From contig CM114272.1 of NCBI GenBank assembly GCA_050084515.1, forward strand, positions 28,148,001-28,212,000: a stretch of 64,000 nucleotides of DNA, given 5' to 3'. Positions 34,740-47,690 of this stretch are shown here, one piece after another. Position 1 is the stretch's first letter. Each line of letters begins with the position of its first letter. Made by a program: the position numbers and the translations under genes. This stretch comes from Blasia pusilla (Eukaryota; Marchantiophyta; Marchantiopsida; Blasiales). The notes below the pieces were generated by a model. The model did no database searches. It was given only the letters and a program-made list of their open reading frames with translations, and had not been told where the DNA came from.

Positions 34740-37700
34740 TTACAGGTCGGCAGACGTTGTAGGGGGACAAATGGGGACCAGACTGGCGTCACAGCCGAGA
34801 ACGTCCGGGTAACGACGGCGGATAGAGAAACTGTCACCGACGGAGCCGTCGGTGTGCTTGAATTCCACGAGTAAGTTTTGGTGATCAGAGGAGGTGAGCT
34901 TCACATATCCTAAGTTCAGGTGCTTGACCAGACTCCAGGTTGCATTCAAGATGCCAAAATCTTCGATCGCACGTCCTCCTGTCCCTGCGACTATGTGAAT
35001 TGTTCCGTTGAATGTGCCTGAGAAGTCCTGAGTCTCATCTCCAACACAACGGCTCTGATTTATCGAAAGAGACGAGCAATTGGTCAGTCAACATACGGGC
35101 TGCAGGCATCATATCTGCATTTGTATGCATCAAACTCTACGACTCCCCACTTCTGAGATCAACGTGCGCTCAGTGCCCTCTTCGAGCCATGATCACTTGG
35201 AGGTCAATTAAATCCGTTCGTAAAAGAAATGGTGCATCATGTGTCACTGAAACCATGTTCACGTCATTGATATTTTGAATACATATTTGTGCGTACAGGA
35301 TAGCTTCAATCTATCATGATAATGATGGTCGTCTTCAAATTGCGCGTCTTTGAGATTCTGAATACGTACTTGGTAGACTGGGCAGGTTCTCTCATAGCTG
35401 TGCACATGACCATACAATCCAAGATCCACTTTGTACTTCTGCCACAGTGGCTGAAGACTTTCTCTGCCCATGGGCTCGGCGAAAGTGCCGATGGCCTGGT
35501 ACTCGGCACCGGACGAGTACGCCAATGCTCGATGTGTGACGAAAACGAGCCAGGGCTGCCTTTGCCTGTCCACCGATGCAAAGCACTCTTCCAAGAATTT
35601 GTATTGATCTGAACCTTCCCTCCAATCCATCTCAGAAGCTCCTACGCAGAAACGGAACATACCCCAGTCTGCCGAGTACCTACAAGAACGTGGGTGTCCA
35701 CACATGAACAAAATTACGGCTTAATAAGGCCGGACACTGCATCATTGGTTAGACCGATGACAAGCCAGACGCCAATCGGAGCTGGAGTACAAGTTTGTGG
35801 GGATATAAGCATATGATCGAGTCACCCTCTGAGTCGACATAACTCCATTGGTGAGTTGAGCTCGAGAGCCGATCGACTGAGTTCGAGTACGTTTTTCGTA
35901 CCTATTCACTATTTCCTGAATACCAGGTTGACATAAGCTTATATCGACATCGACGTAGGCATTGTGAAATCGAATGCACGATCCCGCTCGTTGGCGTGGA
36001 TGCGTCGTGCCCGGTCGAGATGGAGATGAATGATTTCCGCGTAGAGAAAGCACTGTAAGACCGAAAAGTTTAGCGCACAATGGTAAGTAGACTGGTGAGA
36101 TACGGACCAAAACTGATCGCTGTTGAATGTAGGCATCGGGAAGGTGGTTGCAGTGGGGACCCCGCACTCGCCGCCAGAGTCAGTGGTTTTGTAGAAGGAT
36201 CCCGTGTTGGGCCAGTCGCGCTCATGGTTTCCACTGCAATCAACACAGCATCAGACATATGTACGACGAATATCTCCAAATTCGTATATACGTGGATCTG
36301 AAAGGATTCGATCACAAGAATTGATGAATGTCTTCTGAGCTTGTGGCTTACGCTGAAAGCATCCAAGGAACGCGTTTGGTGATGTTGGAAATCTGCTCTG
36401 TATACTGATCCCACTGCGCCAAGTAGCCATCGGAATAGGTGATATCTCCATTGTTGATGATGAAGTCGATGCCGTCCTGAGTTAGGTCCTTCACCAGAGC
36501 ATCGGTGACGGCGAGAGCGCCGGGTTGATCATCGTTGTACAGCAGCGATCCGTCTCTGTCTTTCTGCTTCCACGTATAAGTACAACAATTGCAAGTCAAT
36601 GCACTACATCCAGAACTTCTTGTTAATTTAATTTCCAGTTTCGTTTCATTTGATCAATCCATCCATCGATCTAGAAGCGAGCCAATCGTAGTTTCAAATT
36701 CCAACCACATCATCCAGATGAAAACGTCAGCTGAAATGAATTATGAATGACTCATGGCGCGGGCGGCCCGACTGTAGAAGTTTTGTTACCTAAAATTGGA
36801 TTCTCAAAATTGGGCTCATGTGTGCAATTTTTCTAGATATTTTCGTATTGCCCGTGTTCTATAAACATTTCCTGGCTTTCCAATGAGGCATGATATTTTA
36901 CCTTTCCCATGTCTCCGAAGATGACGACTCTCTGCAAAGAATTTTCGCCCGGGAAAGGAGCAGAAGTGAAGAAGTTCTCCTCACCCCACACGTAGGTGTG
37001 GTGCTTGTTGGCGAGCTTGTGTCCGACCTTGTAGTAGTACCTGGATGCATGAATGGGATTGCAGATACGTACACAGATGCAAAACACTTTCAATTAAAAA
37101 ACACGCAATAGAGGGACGTATCTAATGCCATCCGACTAAGTTGATCATCTTCATCAATCAGAATATTAGAGCTCTATCCTGCCACTCACTGGAATCTCCA
37201 TGTCTACTTAGAGAGTCAAAACATTTAATGTGATACTGACGCTAAGATTCCAACTTTCTCTTCTTGAAAGCTCCAATATATTATTTGAGCACATCTCTAC
37301 TAGTTAAATACTCGATGGACACAGATACGTAGCTGGAGTCGGCATCTGTCTGGACAGAGTGAGAGCTTGTGAATTACTTGTTAGAAGCCCAGAGATTCTT
37401 GAGGAAAGCTGTGTGGACGAATCCAGGATCTCTCCACCCCACGGTACTCGCAGGAGCTCCTGCACGTTTCCATCCAAGGCCGTGTACATATATATGCACT
37501 TCAATCAGTACACGTGCTTGCCAAGCTCCTTACTATTGACATCACAGATTTATGTTGCTGAACAAGCTAGCTGCTGAAGTTGGTAGAGCATGCAAAGTGG
37601 CCTCCAGCACATCTGAATTAATCTTCAGCAGTAGAAGCTCTTCAAGCTATGATGAGGTCTGTTGGACGAACCTTCTGGACACATTGATTCAAATTCATTT

Positions 37701-40391
37701 ACGACGGTGGATAATGAATGAATTCCATATGCATCATGCATCGTAGAACTAGCGCCAATCAAGTAGTAACGCGAATTTCTCACCACACATATCCGATTGT
37801 GTGTAAGTGCGAGTGATAGCTAGTGAGTACTGCCATTCGGAATCCTCTTCCCATCTCCACGCTACTATAGGTCTTGCTTCCTGTGCGCTGTAACCACTGG
37901 TCCATGTCACTGTCATCTGCACACGACGTAATATATATCAATAGAGATCCGTCCAAGCATTTATGTGCATATGATGGATTTTTTCCAAGACTTGAACTCG
38001 CAGTAATCCGCATAAACGTAAGGAAATTCACGAGCTCGAGCTACTTCAATTTGGAACATTCCTGTATAGTGTTTGTATACATTCAGTCGCTATTCCAACG
38101 TGAGCACTTCGTACCTCGCCCACGTTCTTCCCGACTGCCAGTCGAGGCCAGACCGGAGCCTTTGGATTGTGAAATGTCACCGTATTTGAGACAGCCTCCA
38201 GAACGGGCTGCGCACCGCCGGAACATAAAATTCAACAACGATGCCATCCTCGCCACTATTAGTGTAAATTTTGTGAAACCTATCAAAACTTATCGAAATG
38301 CATCCCTTTGATGTTCTAACGCTACACGCCAGGAATGTACAACTCTAGAGCTCTCTGCCGAAAAATTGGTAGCGAACGATATGTAGACTGCTGTAGTGCT
38401 GTGGATCACGAATCCGTAACTACGACAAGTGGCTATCTCGCGCCAGTCAGCCAGTCAGTCAGTCAGTCAATCAATGAATAAGTCATTTGTCATGATCATG
38501 AATGTGTGCATGCGTACGTACGTTTACGATGTCTCCAGAAAAGAAGCCGAATGCGTAATCCTGGCGTCTGTTGATGAGGCGGAACGTGAGAGAGCCTTTT
38601 CCCGTTGAGGAGTAATCCATGCTGGAGAAATTGGCATATTGGAACTGTCCGGATGATTCGTTCATCCATCATGTGCACACAAGCAAACGATGCAACAGCA
38701 TCAAGATTTCCGAATCGAATGGGCTCCGTCCATCTCGATTCATCTATGTGTGTAAGCAGCGCTAGACCGGACGTTATGACAATTGCAAAATTTCATGTAG
38801 ATCCGATGACCAACCCGTTAGGCACAAACCCTAGCTTTCAACTAGGATGAGCTCCAAATAATCGATCGCAGACCCTGGATCGATTGAGTAGCCAGGATTC
38901 AGATGCGAAAGTTTATTTCGACCAACGCACATATGTGGACTCATGAGTTACCTAGCATCGTTAAGTATTCTAGATCTAAATACGTGAGAATGGGAGTTGA
39001 TATAACTACTTACCTTTACTGGAGCAGTACAGATGAAAGGAGGGCTGTCGTCCTGGGGATCATTCATACACACGGAACCGCTGCACGTGACAGGAACTTT
39101 TCAAATTAGACAGTTCGAGTTCTAGCTCCCGTAAAATCTAATGCAAGAAAAACCTTCAGCGATCGAGTTCTAGTGGATTCATTTAGAAGCTGTTAACTAC
39201 TTAGACCGTACCGGCTTGCAAATTTGACGCCATATGAACCAAACTGTCGTCACATTTGCTGAGTATTCCTTTCCAAGTCTAGTAGAATTAGGGCCACGAT
39301 TGTGACTGGAAGCAAGTTCTATGGATACATGTTTGATCCCAGGAAAACTCTCCAAATTATATCAGAAGGAATCGTATGAAACTATCAGATTTCGTAAGAC
39401 TTTTCTGAGTAGTACAGACGTTTTTTCCAAGTAATTCCCTTCTTTCTTCTTCGACTTGAAGGGAAAATGTCATCCACAGCACATAAGACCACTGGAGAAA
39501 GAAAACAACAATCCTACCGTTTGAGAATCGACGATTTACTAAATGATGCAAACGTGATTTGTGAATAAATATTTACGGCGCATTATGTCTAGAGTGGTGT
39601 GGATATTTGGGATATGAAATGTGAATGAGATTCGAACTTTCCCTGAGCAGACGCATAAGCAGACTTTGAAACAAATTTTTTGAATTGAGTGTATATACGG
39701 ATCGTATCGTATCTACTCAAAGTTTCATCTGTCCAATGCAACCGTCGTGCATAATACCATCAGATTGCAGTCGACATAGTGCCAGATTGAGCTCGTTCAA
39801 ATAAGTCCAGAGATCGAGTGCTTACTTGAAGTTCGCAGGAGAGAACACTCCAACCCAATCTGTATTTGCGGCCATGGATGCATCCTTGGTGAAAGTAACT
39901 GTCACCCACTCGTACGTATCACCCTGCGCATTCATTCATTCATTCATCACTCTGCTTCTAGACCACAATTCATATTTGCTGCATGTCCGTATAAATTGTT
40001 GTTTTTTCGAACTCCTTCGTCAGCGAAGGGTCGACCAAGATTAAAGGTACATTCACATGAAAAATTCCGGCCATAAATCAATCTGAACAGCTGAATTGAT
40101 CAGCACACCAACAATGCTCTGGAGATTTTTATCCATTAAACGTATTCCGTACGTATCCTAACTTGTACGTATACTGCTAGTTCTGATCATTGGCGTAAAT
40201 GTTCTCATATGGGCGAGCAGTTCAGCGGGACGACAATGCACTACTTGATGGACTTATGTTTAAGGGATCCTTACATTGACACCAAGCATGCTTGGACTCG
40301 CGCTGATGGTCACCGAAGCGGCATCAGTCCAGGAACTCGCTAGGAGTGCTAGCCCAACTATGATCAAGATAAACTTCCGTGGACGATCCAT
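34740..40391 (-). CDS. PAP: Purple acid phosphatase (PAP1/24/27-type), 12 exons, complete
   Basis: Secreted metallophosphoesterase of the plant purple acid phosphatase family. Exons: 40391-40275, 39923-39826, 39080-39014, 38644-38528, 38207-38115, 37916-37784, 37459-37378, 37040-36902, 36563-36352, 36233-36108, 35679-35370, 35054-34740. All introns are GT-AG and phases join without a break, giving 1809 bases (602 residues plus stop), the usual length for this branch. The start is the second Met of the first frame because it is followed at once by a signal peptide (FILIIVGLALLASS). An N-terminal fibronectin-like domain (MTVTWTSGYS) precedes the catalytic domain. All metal-ligand blocks are present: FGDMG, NGDITY, GNHERDW, FVTHRA, YGHVHSYERTC. 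The donor after exon 10 (GTCCGT) is weak. Related Arabidopsis proteins are often labelled 'probable inactive', so activity is not assured. It likely acts in the apoplast on phosphate esters. Confidence 0.94.
38442..38475. repeat. CAGT microsatellite in a phosphatase intron
   Basis: CAGTCAGCCAGTCAGTCAGT with further copies, inside intron 4. A similar CATT run (about 39929-39947) lies in intron 1. Confidence 0.85.
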
Positions 40392-40451
40392 GGCGATCGA
40401 TCGAGAACCAGTTTGAAAACGGGACCAACAACTGCACAAACAGTATCGCAT

Positions 40452-43400
40452 AGTTAGATGACTGACAATTTAATGACATATAATTGCAACATTCATTAAT
40501 CAGATAGGTCTAAGTTAAACCATAATCAAAAGGAACGCTTATGACGCCTAGCAATGGTATACACAACTGAAAAAAACGGCATGCACTTCAAATCACTAAC
40601 AGTTGAATGACAGCAGTTGCCATCTCGATCGATCAGATAGAAATTAAACCATGTAGGAAAATTAAATGCTTCGGCCCAGGAATGCGGCTAATCGAACAAG
40701 TTGAATGTAAAGATGTCCAGGCAGTGAGTCCAATTGAAACCCACCTCGACAGCGATGTTCTATCACCAGCAGCATCAACCGGTTGGTGAGCTACGTCTGA
40801 CCGTAAACTAGTGTCGGCTAGCATGCTGGAGGAGAAGCTCCGGATGATTGCAATTTAAAGGGTCGATCAACCGGTTTGCAGCTTTCAGGAAAACTGCACA
40901 AGTAGCTACCTTCGTTATGGATATTCTCCTTCATGCCCGCCACGATTGCTTCGCACACGTTTATAATTGGATCGACCTTAGCATCTCAGGATCAATCCAT
41001 GAGTAGAACGGTTCATGTCTCGCAAACTCCAGGTTTCGTTGGGAGACGCACCTGTCGCCTGCCTCATACAATACCTCCCCGGCGTAGCCCTCTTTGTTAT
41101 TTTCATTTCCGGTGAACCCAGCCCAGACGTGCATCAGAAGTGTTACGGAATTAGTTGATCTACAAGCTAGACTTGAGAAGATATAACGTGGTTTCAATCA
41201 AATCGTATGCAATAAGTAAAGTGGTTCAATCCAACAAAAGTTACATCACCGTTGAAAGAATTTGAGATTTTACTAGTTTCTCCAATAGATACAAATGAGA
41301 GGCTTCTCACTCTCTCTCGGCTACTCTTCACCAAGCATCTATAAAATCTCCTCTGTCATTCTGCTTTCCTTCTAGGGAGCCTAGAAGCTCTCCTCAATAA
41401 CATGAGAGCAAGAGTACTTTCCTACCTTCTGCATGCTCCATTTATACTTACTTTTTAGTCATTCTTCTCTCTAGTCTTTCATTCAGTAATCACTCACTCA
41501 TTCTAGTGATCCATTCAGTTACTATTCATTATCCATCTGGAAATGTCATTGCCCTAGATAAGTTACAAGACACTATTTTTCCAACAAGAAGCTCGATCAT
41601 TCTCATACATGCAACACTCGACAATGTTGATATATGTCACGACTGAATCACTAGGCTAGAATCGAGACCTGGAGATCGACAAGCTTGCAGTGCTGTGTAT
41701 ACATCATACATGATGACCATCCTCAGAATTAATTGACTTCAATGTTCAGGAATGGAATGATCTTAACTAGATAGAGTAACTAATAGCTGAACCTGTTGAG
41801 ATCGCGCCTTCCCAATTTCGTCGTGTCGGTAGATCCTGTACAGAAATCTCCGTATAAGAATGTACATGTAAGTACGCCTTCGCGGTCCTCACAATCTAGA
41901 TCCACAGTGCATGATCCGATCGCCCACCTCAAGACAAACCTGCAGCTGCAGGCTGCAAACGTTTTGTCTGTAAGCCAGAATTGGAATGGACCCGGATGGA
42001 GTTGAAAGCAAAATCAGGACGCAATGGACGGACCTATGGAACCGGACTTGAATTGCCTAATTGCAATCGGTGCCGAACCTGCGCGAGATTCATCTAAATT
42101 AAGTGTAGGTTAAGAATGTTCGTGAACATGACTACACTTCAGGGTCAGGAATGCTCGTGGCCCGAAGAGGTTCCCTGGATATTCTAAGCGTATATGCTCC
42201 CCCATGATCCCATCTATCCAGGTCTATTGACAATTCGTTCAATTCTGGATGAATTCTGCCTGAATAGATCATGGTCAAGTCCACCGACCCACCACAAATC
42301 TAGACTTGGCAGGAATGTTCAGGACCGCAATAATTAAGGTCTTAAGATCCGGGGAGGTCCGCGACCAGGTATTATCCATGCCAGCAGTCTGAGAAGGTGG
42401 GAAAATAATGATGAGCATTCAATTCTCTGGGCGAGGAAATTCCCTTTGGGCGCTGCTTCGAATCGCACACCGGAAATCAAACCTTTACTTCCACTACTCT
42501 GATCTGTCGGTCAAAGTTAAAGCCGGCCTAGAACTGCACGAAGAGGTAACCCAGTGATATTGATTACTAAAGACGCAGATGAATCCAGTGGCCCAGCTGA
42601 CTATCTCCTCGATTAACTGCAAGGCTCGGTAATGAGCCCAAGATTTCATGTGTAGCTAGGGGTTACAGGATATGAGATCTCATGGACGGATTGGGTGACT
42701 TTCTTCAGGACTAAACCCTAAACAGATCTCTGGAGTGATGCATTTTCATAGACCTGAGCAGTATGTAGCTGCTCTCATAGCTCTAGGTGCTGGTGTCGTC
42801 GATCGATTACGTCGTAAAACACCTACCTGAGACGTGTCCAAATGAATTCATGGCGAGGTAGGGCTCAGCAGATTCTGATTACTCTGTACTGCAACCTAGA
42901 CAAGTACTTTGCGCTCTAGTCAGCTTGGTCTAGCCTGACCTCGGGCGATTCTCCAAAGCCACGGACCGATGTTGACGTTGTACCTGAGAGCGATCTCCGT
43001 GCGAAGCTCGAGAGTCTCGGTGACGCCGTAGTTGTGATCTCATCAATCCCTTCCACAGGCGTACGCCCCGTGACGATCCTGGCTTGTGGTCGACCTCACA
43101 GAGCTCAGGTGTATGATGGGACGTGGCGACTGGACTGTAGAACGGGTGTGTACGTGCAGCTCTGGAGTGATTCTTGATTATGGAGCTGGGGACGCATCCG
43201 GCTGGTCAGGATCCGCGGAGATCTGTGCCCTCGCTTCCTGCGCTTGTTATTTACAGGAGCCTGCGAATGGCGCGATGGTATGTGAATATGCCAGGCGGGG
43301 AAGGAGTCCGGGAGCGTGATAGTTCTGAAAGGTGTGCAGTGGCATCTCTGCATTGGAAGAATCGACCGAAGATTTCTCGCATTCCGTTAGCCTTGCGAGT

Positions 43401-44330
43401 CCTCCGACGAGAAAAAAGAATACTACATTTCGAGGTCGCGAGGTGCCTGTGCACGCCTTTCTCTAGAGGTGTTGATATTGTAAGCTCGAGCGATGACATT
43501 CTGTACACTTTCCCTACGCCTTCCTGAAATTGGAAAGCCCACTTCGTTGGACATTTCAGAAGTTGTACTATTTGAACCGAGACTAGGCTGATTCAGCCAA
43601 ATGTAGTGGTAAGGAATACGCGATCGCATTCGGATCAAATCTTGAGTTTTAAAGATCACTAGAGCTTTAGAGAAAGTAAGTGCAGGACCTGTAGGATCGG
43701 CAACACAGAAATTAGACGGAAGGAGTTTCACGTACTCACTATCAGAGTGTAGCAAGATGGGAAAACAGGGTTGGCCATTGGTGGGAGAGGATGCTTGACG
43801 AGTGCATCGATCGTCCACTGCAATCTGCGGGGTCAATGTTAAGCGTGGAAGGCATCAGTTTGATGCAACGCTTTCAATTAGAACCCTCTCTCCGTCGTGA
43901 GAGTCTTGACTCGAAACAGGGAAGCATCCGATCTCGCTGGCAGCGGCGCGCTATTGACACAAGACATGGTAGATGGGATTCAAATTAAACTTTCACACCT
44001 CGTGCTGTTGCAAATCCTGCCCGGCATTTGATTCAATCCAGATCTTCAAGATCGGAGCAGTGCGTGTGCGGCCTACGATCGAAAGATCGCAGGAGCGCGA
44101 AACCTGTGTAGCCCGTAGACCACGAAGAGGCTCTCTTTGCTCAGGGCTGCTTTGCTAGCGAGCTATCCCCGCCCGCTCAGCGCGCGAGGATCCATCCAAA
44201 AATCTCGAAGCCCTACTCTCGAAAACCACGACTGTCGACCCAGAGAGTGAGGGAAGGTCTTAACCTCGATCCCAGAAGATGAGGAGAGGATCACATCGAG
44301 AAGATAACAAAAGGGAAGGGAGTTGCGAGA
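40452..44330. other. No gene recognised between phosphatase and repeat region
   Basis: The first kilobase should include the phosphatase promoter. From about 41.7 kb composition is more balanced than in the AT-rich flanks. A stop-free plus frame at 42920-43171 reads protein-like (DLRAKLESLGDAVVVISSIP) but has no ATG and no known domain; the opposite strand also gives a plausible splice-bounded reading there. Overlapping frames at 43.1-43.9 kb on both strands cancel each other as evidence. Confidence 0.35.
40919..40926. promoter_or_regulatory. P1BS-like site (GGATATTC) upstream of the phosphatase
   Basis: The octamer fits the P1BS consensus GNATATNC bound by PHR1-type regulators of phosphate starvation. 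It lies about 530 bases before the phosphatase start codon. A TATA-like word (TATAAACG on the minus strand, near 40960) lies further upstream, and a TTTGTGCAG acceptor-like word at about 40433-40441 hints at a 5'-UTR intron. The octamer has a high chance frequency, so function is a guess. Confidence 0.3.
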
Positions 44331-44358
44331 AGTACAAGGAGAGTCCTCTCCTTGTACT
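44331..44358. repeat. Perfect inverted repeat, 13-base arms, 2-base loop
   Basis: Arms AGTACAAGGAGAG and CTCTCCTTGTACT around TC. It could extrude as a hairpin or cruciform; no gene adjoins it. Confidence 0.8.
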
Positions 44359-44479
44359 CCCGATCCAGTGGGTTCCCATGTCCTTCGAGAGAGACAATCG
44401 AATTGGGACTTTCAAATTTAAAGCAAAAATCGAAAGAGGTAGTGCTCCTAGTTATTTTTGGTAGGGTATAGTCGGGAGT

Positions 44480-44950
44480 CAAACTAGGTCAATGGGAATT
44501 GGGGTTCCAAATGTTCATCATTTAGATTTTTAGTCTCGATTGTGAGGTATTTTCGACTAAACAACTAAAGTTATGAAAGGTAATTGTTTAGGTAGATGGG
44601 TTGAGTTTGCATTTCTAGAACTGGATCATGGTTCCAATTGTTAGGTGGTCCCAATAGAGACTAGAGATGTCATTGGGATCTCTAGATCCGAGTGCTTATC
44701 ATTTAAGTATTATTAGTTGGTCTCAGTTCTGGAACTAGATCTATAGTTCCCATTGTGAAGTATTTTCTATTCGGAACCAAAGCTCTAAATGCTAATTGTT
44801 TAGGTAATTGGGTTGAATTTGCATTTCTAGAACTGGATCTATAGTTCCAATCGTTAGATAGTCCTAATAGAGACAATCAATGTCATTGAAATCTATAGAT
44901 CCGCATGCTTATAGTTTAGGTATTACTAGTTGGATTCATTTCTCATTTAT
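44480..44950. repeat. Two-unit tandem repeat, step about 212 bp, palindrome-bearing
   Basis: CATTTCTAGAACTGGATC starts at 44610 and 44822, followed by GGTTCCAAT or AGTTCCAAT and a shared TAATTGTTTAGGTA...GGGTTGARTTTGC block before each. GATCTATAGTTCC-type words link it to the other palindromic arrays. It precedes the coding remnant at 45.5 kb. Confidence 0.7.
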
Positions 44951-45539
44951 GTAACTTATGATCCATCGGTATTCTGTCTTGGATGTAGAAATGTGGGCTA
45001 AACCCTTTCACGAAATTACATACATGAAGAAACCCAAGCGTCAAAGGCCAAGTATTGCGGTCTTTGACGTTTCCTCTTCTTCTCCTTCTCCCTACACCCT
45101 TTCTCTACTTTAGTAAGATGGGACTAAAGGAGAGAAGTTTACACTACGCATGGTGTAGGGGTCCTATTACCAACCATTCCCTATCTCCATGTAAGTGTTT
45201 TGCCCATGACTAGTGGTCTTATTACCGGACGTTCCCTTGCCGTCATAACTTTTCGACATCATAGACGGCAAGACCTAGTAAATAGATCAATGACCAAACT
45301 CCTCGAATTTGAAATCCATGGTTGGTTAGCCGCTATAAGCATTCAGAACTAAAATTCCAAGTGACCTATGAGGGCTTATCTCCGACTCATATATCATCGA
45401 GAATACTAGTCGTTGTTCGTGTCATGCCAAGATTAGCTTTGAGTACCATGTGCACCAACTTTGGGCCTCAACGCTATGACAATAACACAAGTTGAGTTTG
45501 ATAAGCTCACTCGAATCAACTGAATAGTCTGACAGCCTA

Positions 45540-46475
45540 AGAGCCCCATCTCATAGACACAATTGGCTCAGAAAATATGCAAGGCATGTCCAAGAGTGGA
45601 GATTACTGCAAAAGTCTTGTTCAGCAGCATGGACAAGAATTCAGTGCAAACTCCCAAGTTTGCTTGTAGTATCAATGCCTTCCTTGTTGCCAAGTGGTGG
45701 TTGGAGAAACTACTCTTGTCCGGAGTTCTTGACACCATCATGAAGTTGTGGGCTCACTTGTATGCGAAGTGAAAGAAGCATTCTTATTAAAACACCATTG
45801 TCGATGTAAATGGCTTCATAGACCTGGAAGCCGTAGCAAAGTGGAGGGTGAAAAGTGGACCTTATTTCCATGTTTCCATCGAGAACACTTTGAGCTTTGT
45901 GGGTTATGTCACCCTTTCTTTTGATCTTGAAGTTTTATCTTATGGTGCCATGTGAGAGGAGAGCATGGACACCGTGTAGCATAAAGTGGTGTAGTATGAG
46001 GGATCTTACAAAGTATTTATCATCACCATGCGTGAGCATCACTTTGTGCTAAGGGTTACAACCTAGTTGATCATGATTGTAGATACCCTCGGCCCCCATC
46101 TGGGACCTAAATGTATTAAGGCATTCAAAATCTTCTTCGACTTAAAGGCGAATTCTTTGGTAGATAATACGTTCGACTATTCCATCAAAGAGAATGATCC
46201 CCAACAACCACAAGAGGATTGCTTGAAGGTGATCGGGAAAGAAGTTTTTTGTCTTTTCCTTGATGACTACAGCTTGTACAACTTGAAGGAGTATTTATTC
46301 AAGTTCATGATAAAAAAAGGCTAGGAATAAGGATGTGGACTTGCACAATTTGGACGAGAAGTACTAAAAGTTAAACAATGATAAGTTCCACGAGATATAC
46401 ATGCCTTTAAAGGAATATCTCCAAGTGGATGTCATGTGAGTTTTTCCGACTCCGAGGGAGGGAATGTTTAGTCGA
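45540..46475 (+). pseudogene. Coding remnant paralogous to the end of copy 1, unknown family
   Basis: Plus-strand segment CPRVEITAKVLFSSMDKNS and CSINAFLVAKWWLE matches CPRVEIAVDVIFGSVD and CSINAFLIARWCLE at 29.05-29.18 kb. After a stop, the frame continues with VDVNGFIDLEAVAKW and FHVSIENTLSFVGYV, sequence absent from copy 1 because the 207-bp array cuts it off. A further frame at 46067-46324 (LDDYSLYNLKEYLFKFMIKKG) follows. No domain is recognised, and it contains stops. Confidence 0.5.
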
Positions 46476-46754
46476 GTGAGTAGGATGATACATTCACAAG
46501 TATGTCTGTCAAGTTGAGCTAGAGAAGGTTACGGATATTGTCACCGATGAGACACTCTTGCTATTGACCACGAAGAGAAGTCATAGAGGATAAGAGGTAG
46601 CTGGAATTATACTATATAATGATATCATTGGGTACATTTGTAAACACAATGGGAAATGTATCATATCGAAGAGGATGAAAGCTTACAAGTGTAAAGCATT
46701 TTTCTGGATGTGTTTGTCAGGTACGTTTGTTGATGGATTTTTTGTTATGGTAGA

Positions 46755-47690
46755 TGAGGCGTAGGGCGAGATAGTATCGAGGCCTTAGAGGAGTCTTGTA
46801 CCTCCCTATATTGAGGGGTTATCTATGACCTGCTCAATATAGGGTCTAGTTGTTCATGTGTAGAGATGTTAGGAGTCATACCTAGATGGACCTTAGACAT
46901 GTGTGTGCATGACAGCCGATGTATGTTGGCAGCGATGTGTATTCGCACGATAACTGTGAGACGTAGGGCGAGATAGTATGGAGGCCTTAGAGGGATCTTG
47001 TACTTCACTATGCTTCATCCAAACAACCATATTCATGAATCGGATACACACTATTGTAGTAGTAAGAGAAACTATACACAAGGACTCCCAAAATATGTGT
47101 GACCTTCCTTATTGATCGCTCCTAGCCCACTCTTCAAGAGTGAATCTAGGCTCAATACATGCAAGCTGCATCATATCACAGATCCCAACAGGGGTCTGCA
47201 ATCCTAAGCAGATGAGCTTCAAATGAGCTTCATCCAAGGTATACCCCCCTGGGCACCTCCATGGATGACGTGTACACATAGGTCACCTCCCTCCTAGGAG
47301 GTCACTACCAACCTATAGTACACACGTACTAGCTCCCTAACAACTACACATGTGGTCCCCTCATGACCTCAACATCAACTAACCCATAACCCTATAGGTC
47401 CACGTGGAGCCATACATGGTTGGGAAGGTCAACCTCCCCAAGGTTGCCATTCCTCATAAAGGGAATGGTGACCTACACTTGTAGCTCACCTCCTAAGAGC
47501 AGGTAAACTCTGATTGCAGATTTCATCAGAGTTTACAGTGCATATTCAACTTTATATTGGGGTTGTCCAGTCATTCATGTGTAGAGATGTTAGGATTCAT
47601 AACTAGATGGATCTTAGACATGTGTGTGCATGACTGCCAATGTATGTTGGCAGCGATGTGTATTTGCACGAGAATGTTGTCGTACTCATT
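46755..47690. repeat. Nested duplications around a non-coding insert
   Basis: A segment with GAGATGTTAGGAGTCATA, TGTGTGTGCATGAC and TGTATGTTGGCAGCGATGTG occurs at about 46.85-46.95 kb and again at about 47.57-47.67 kb. A second segment, GCGTAGGGCGAGATAGTATCG...CTTGTAC, occurs at about 46.76 and 46.96 kb. The 0.55 kb between the outer copies starts with AACAACCATATTCAT and ends with ATATTGGGGTTGT, which may be short inverted termini of an inserted element. Confidence 0.55.

Noticed and set aside
36080-36301. Plus-strand frames across the phosphatase gene
   Set aside because: They are antisense shadows of exons whose splice phases join into a full-length phosphatase.
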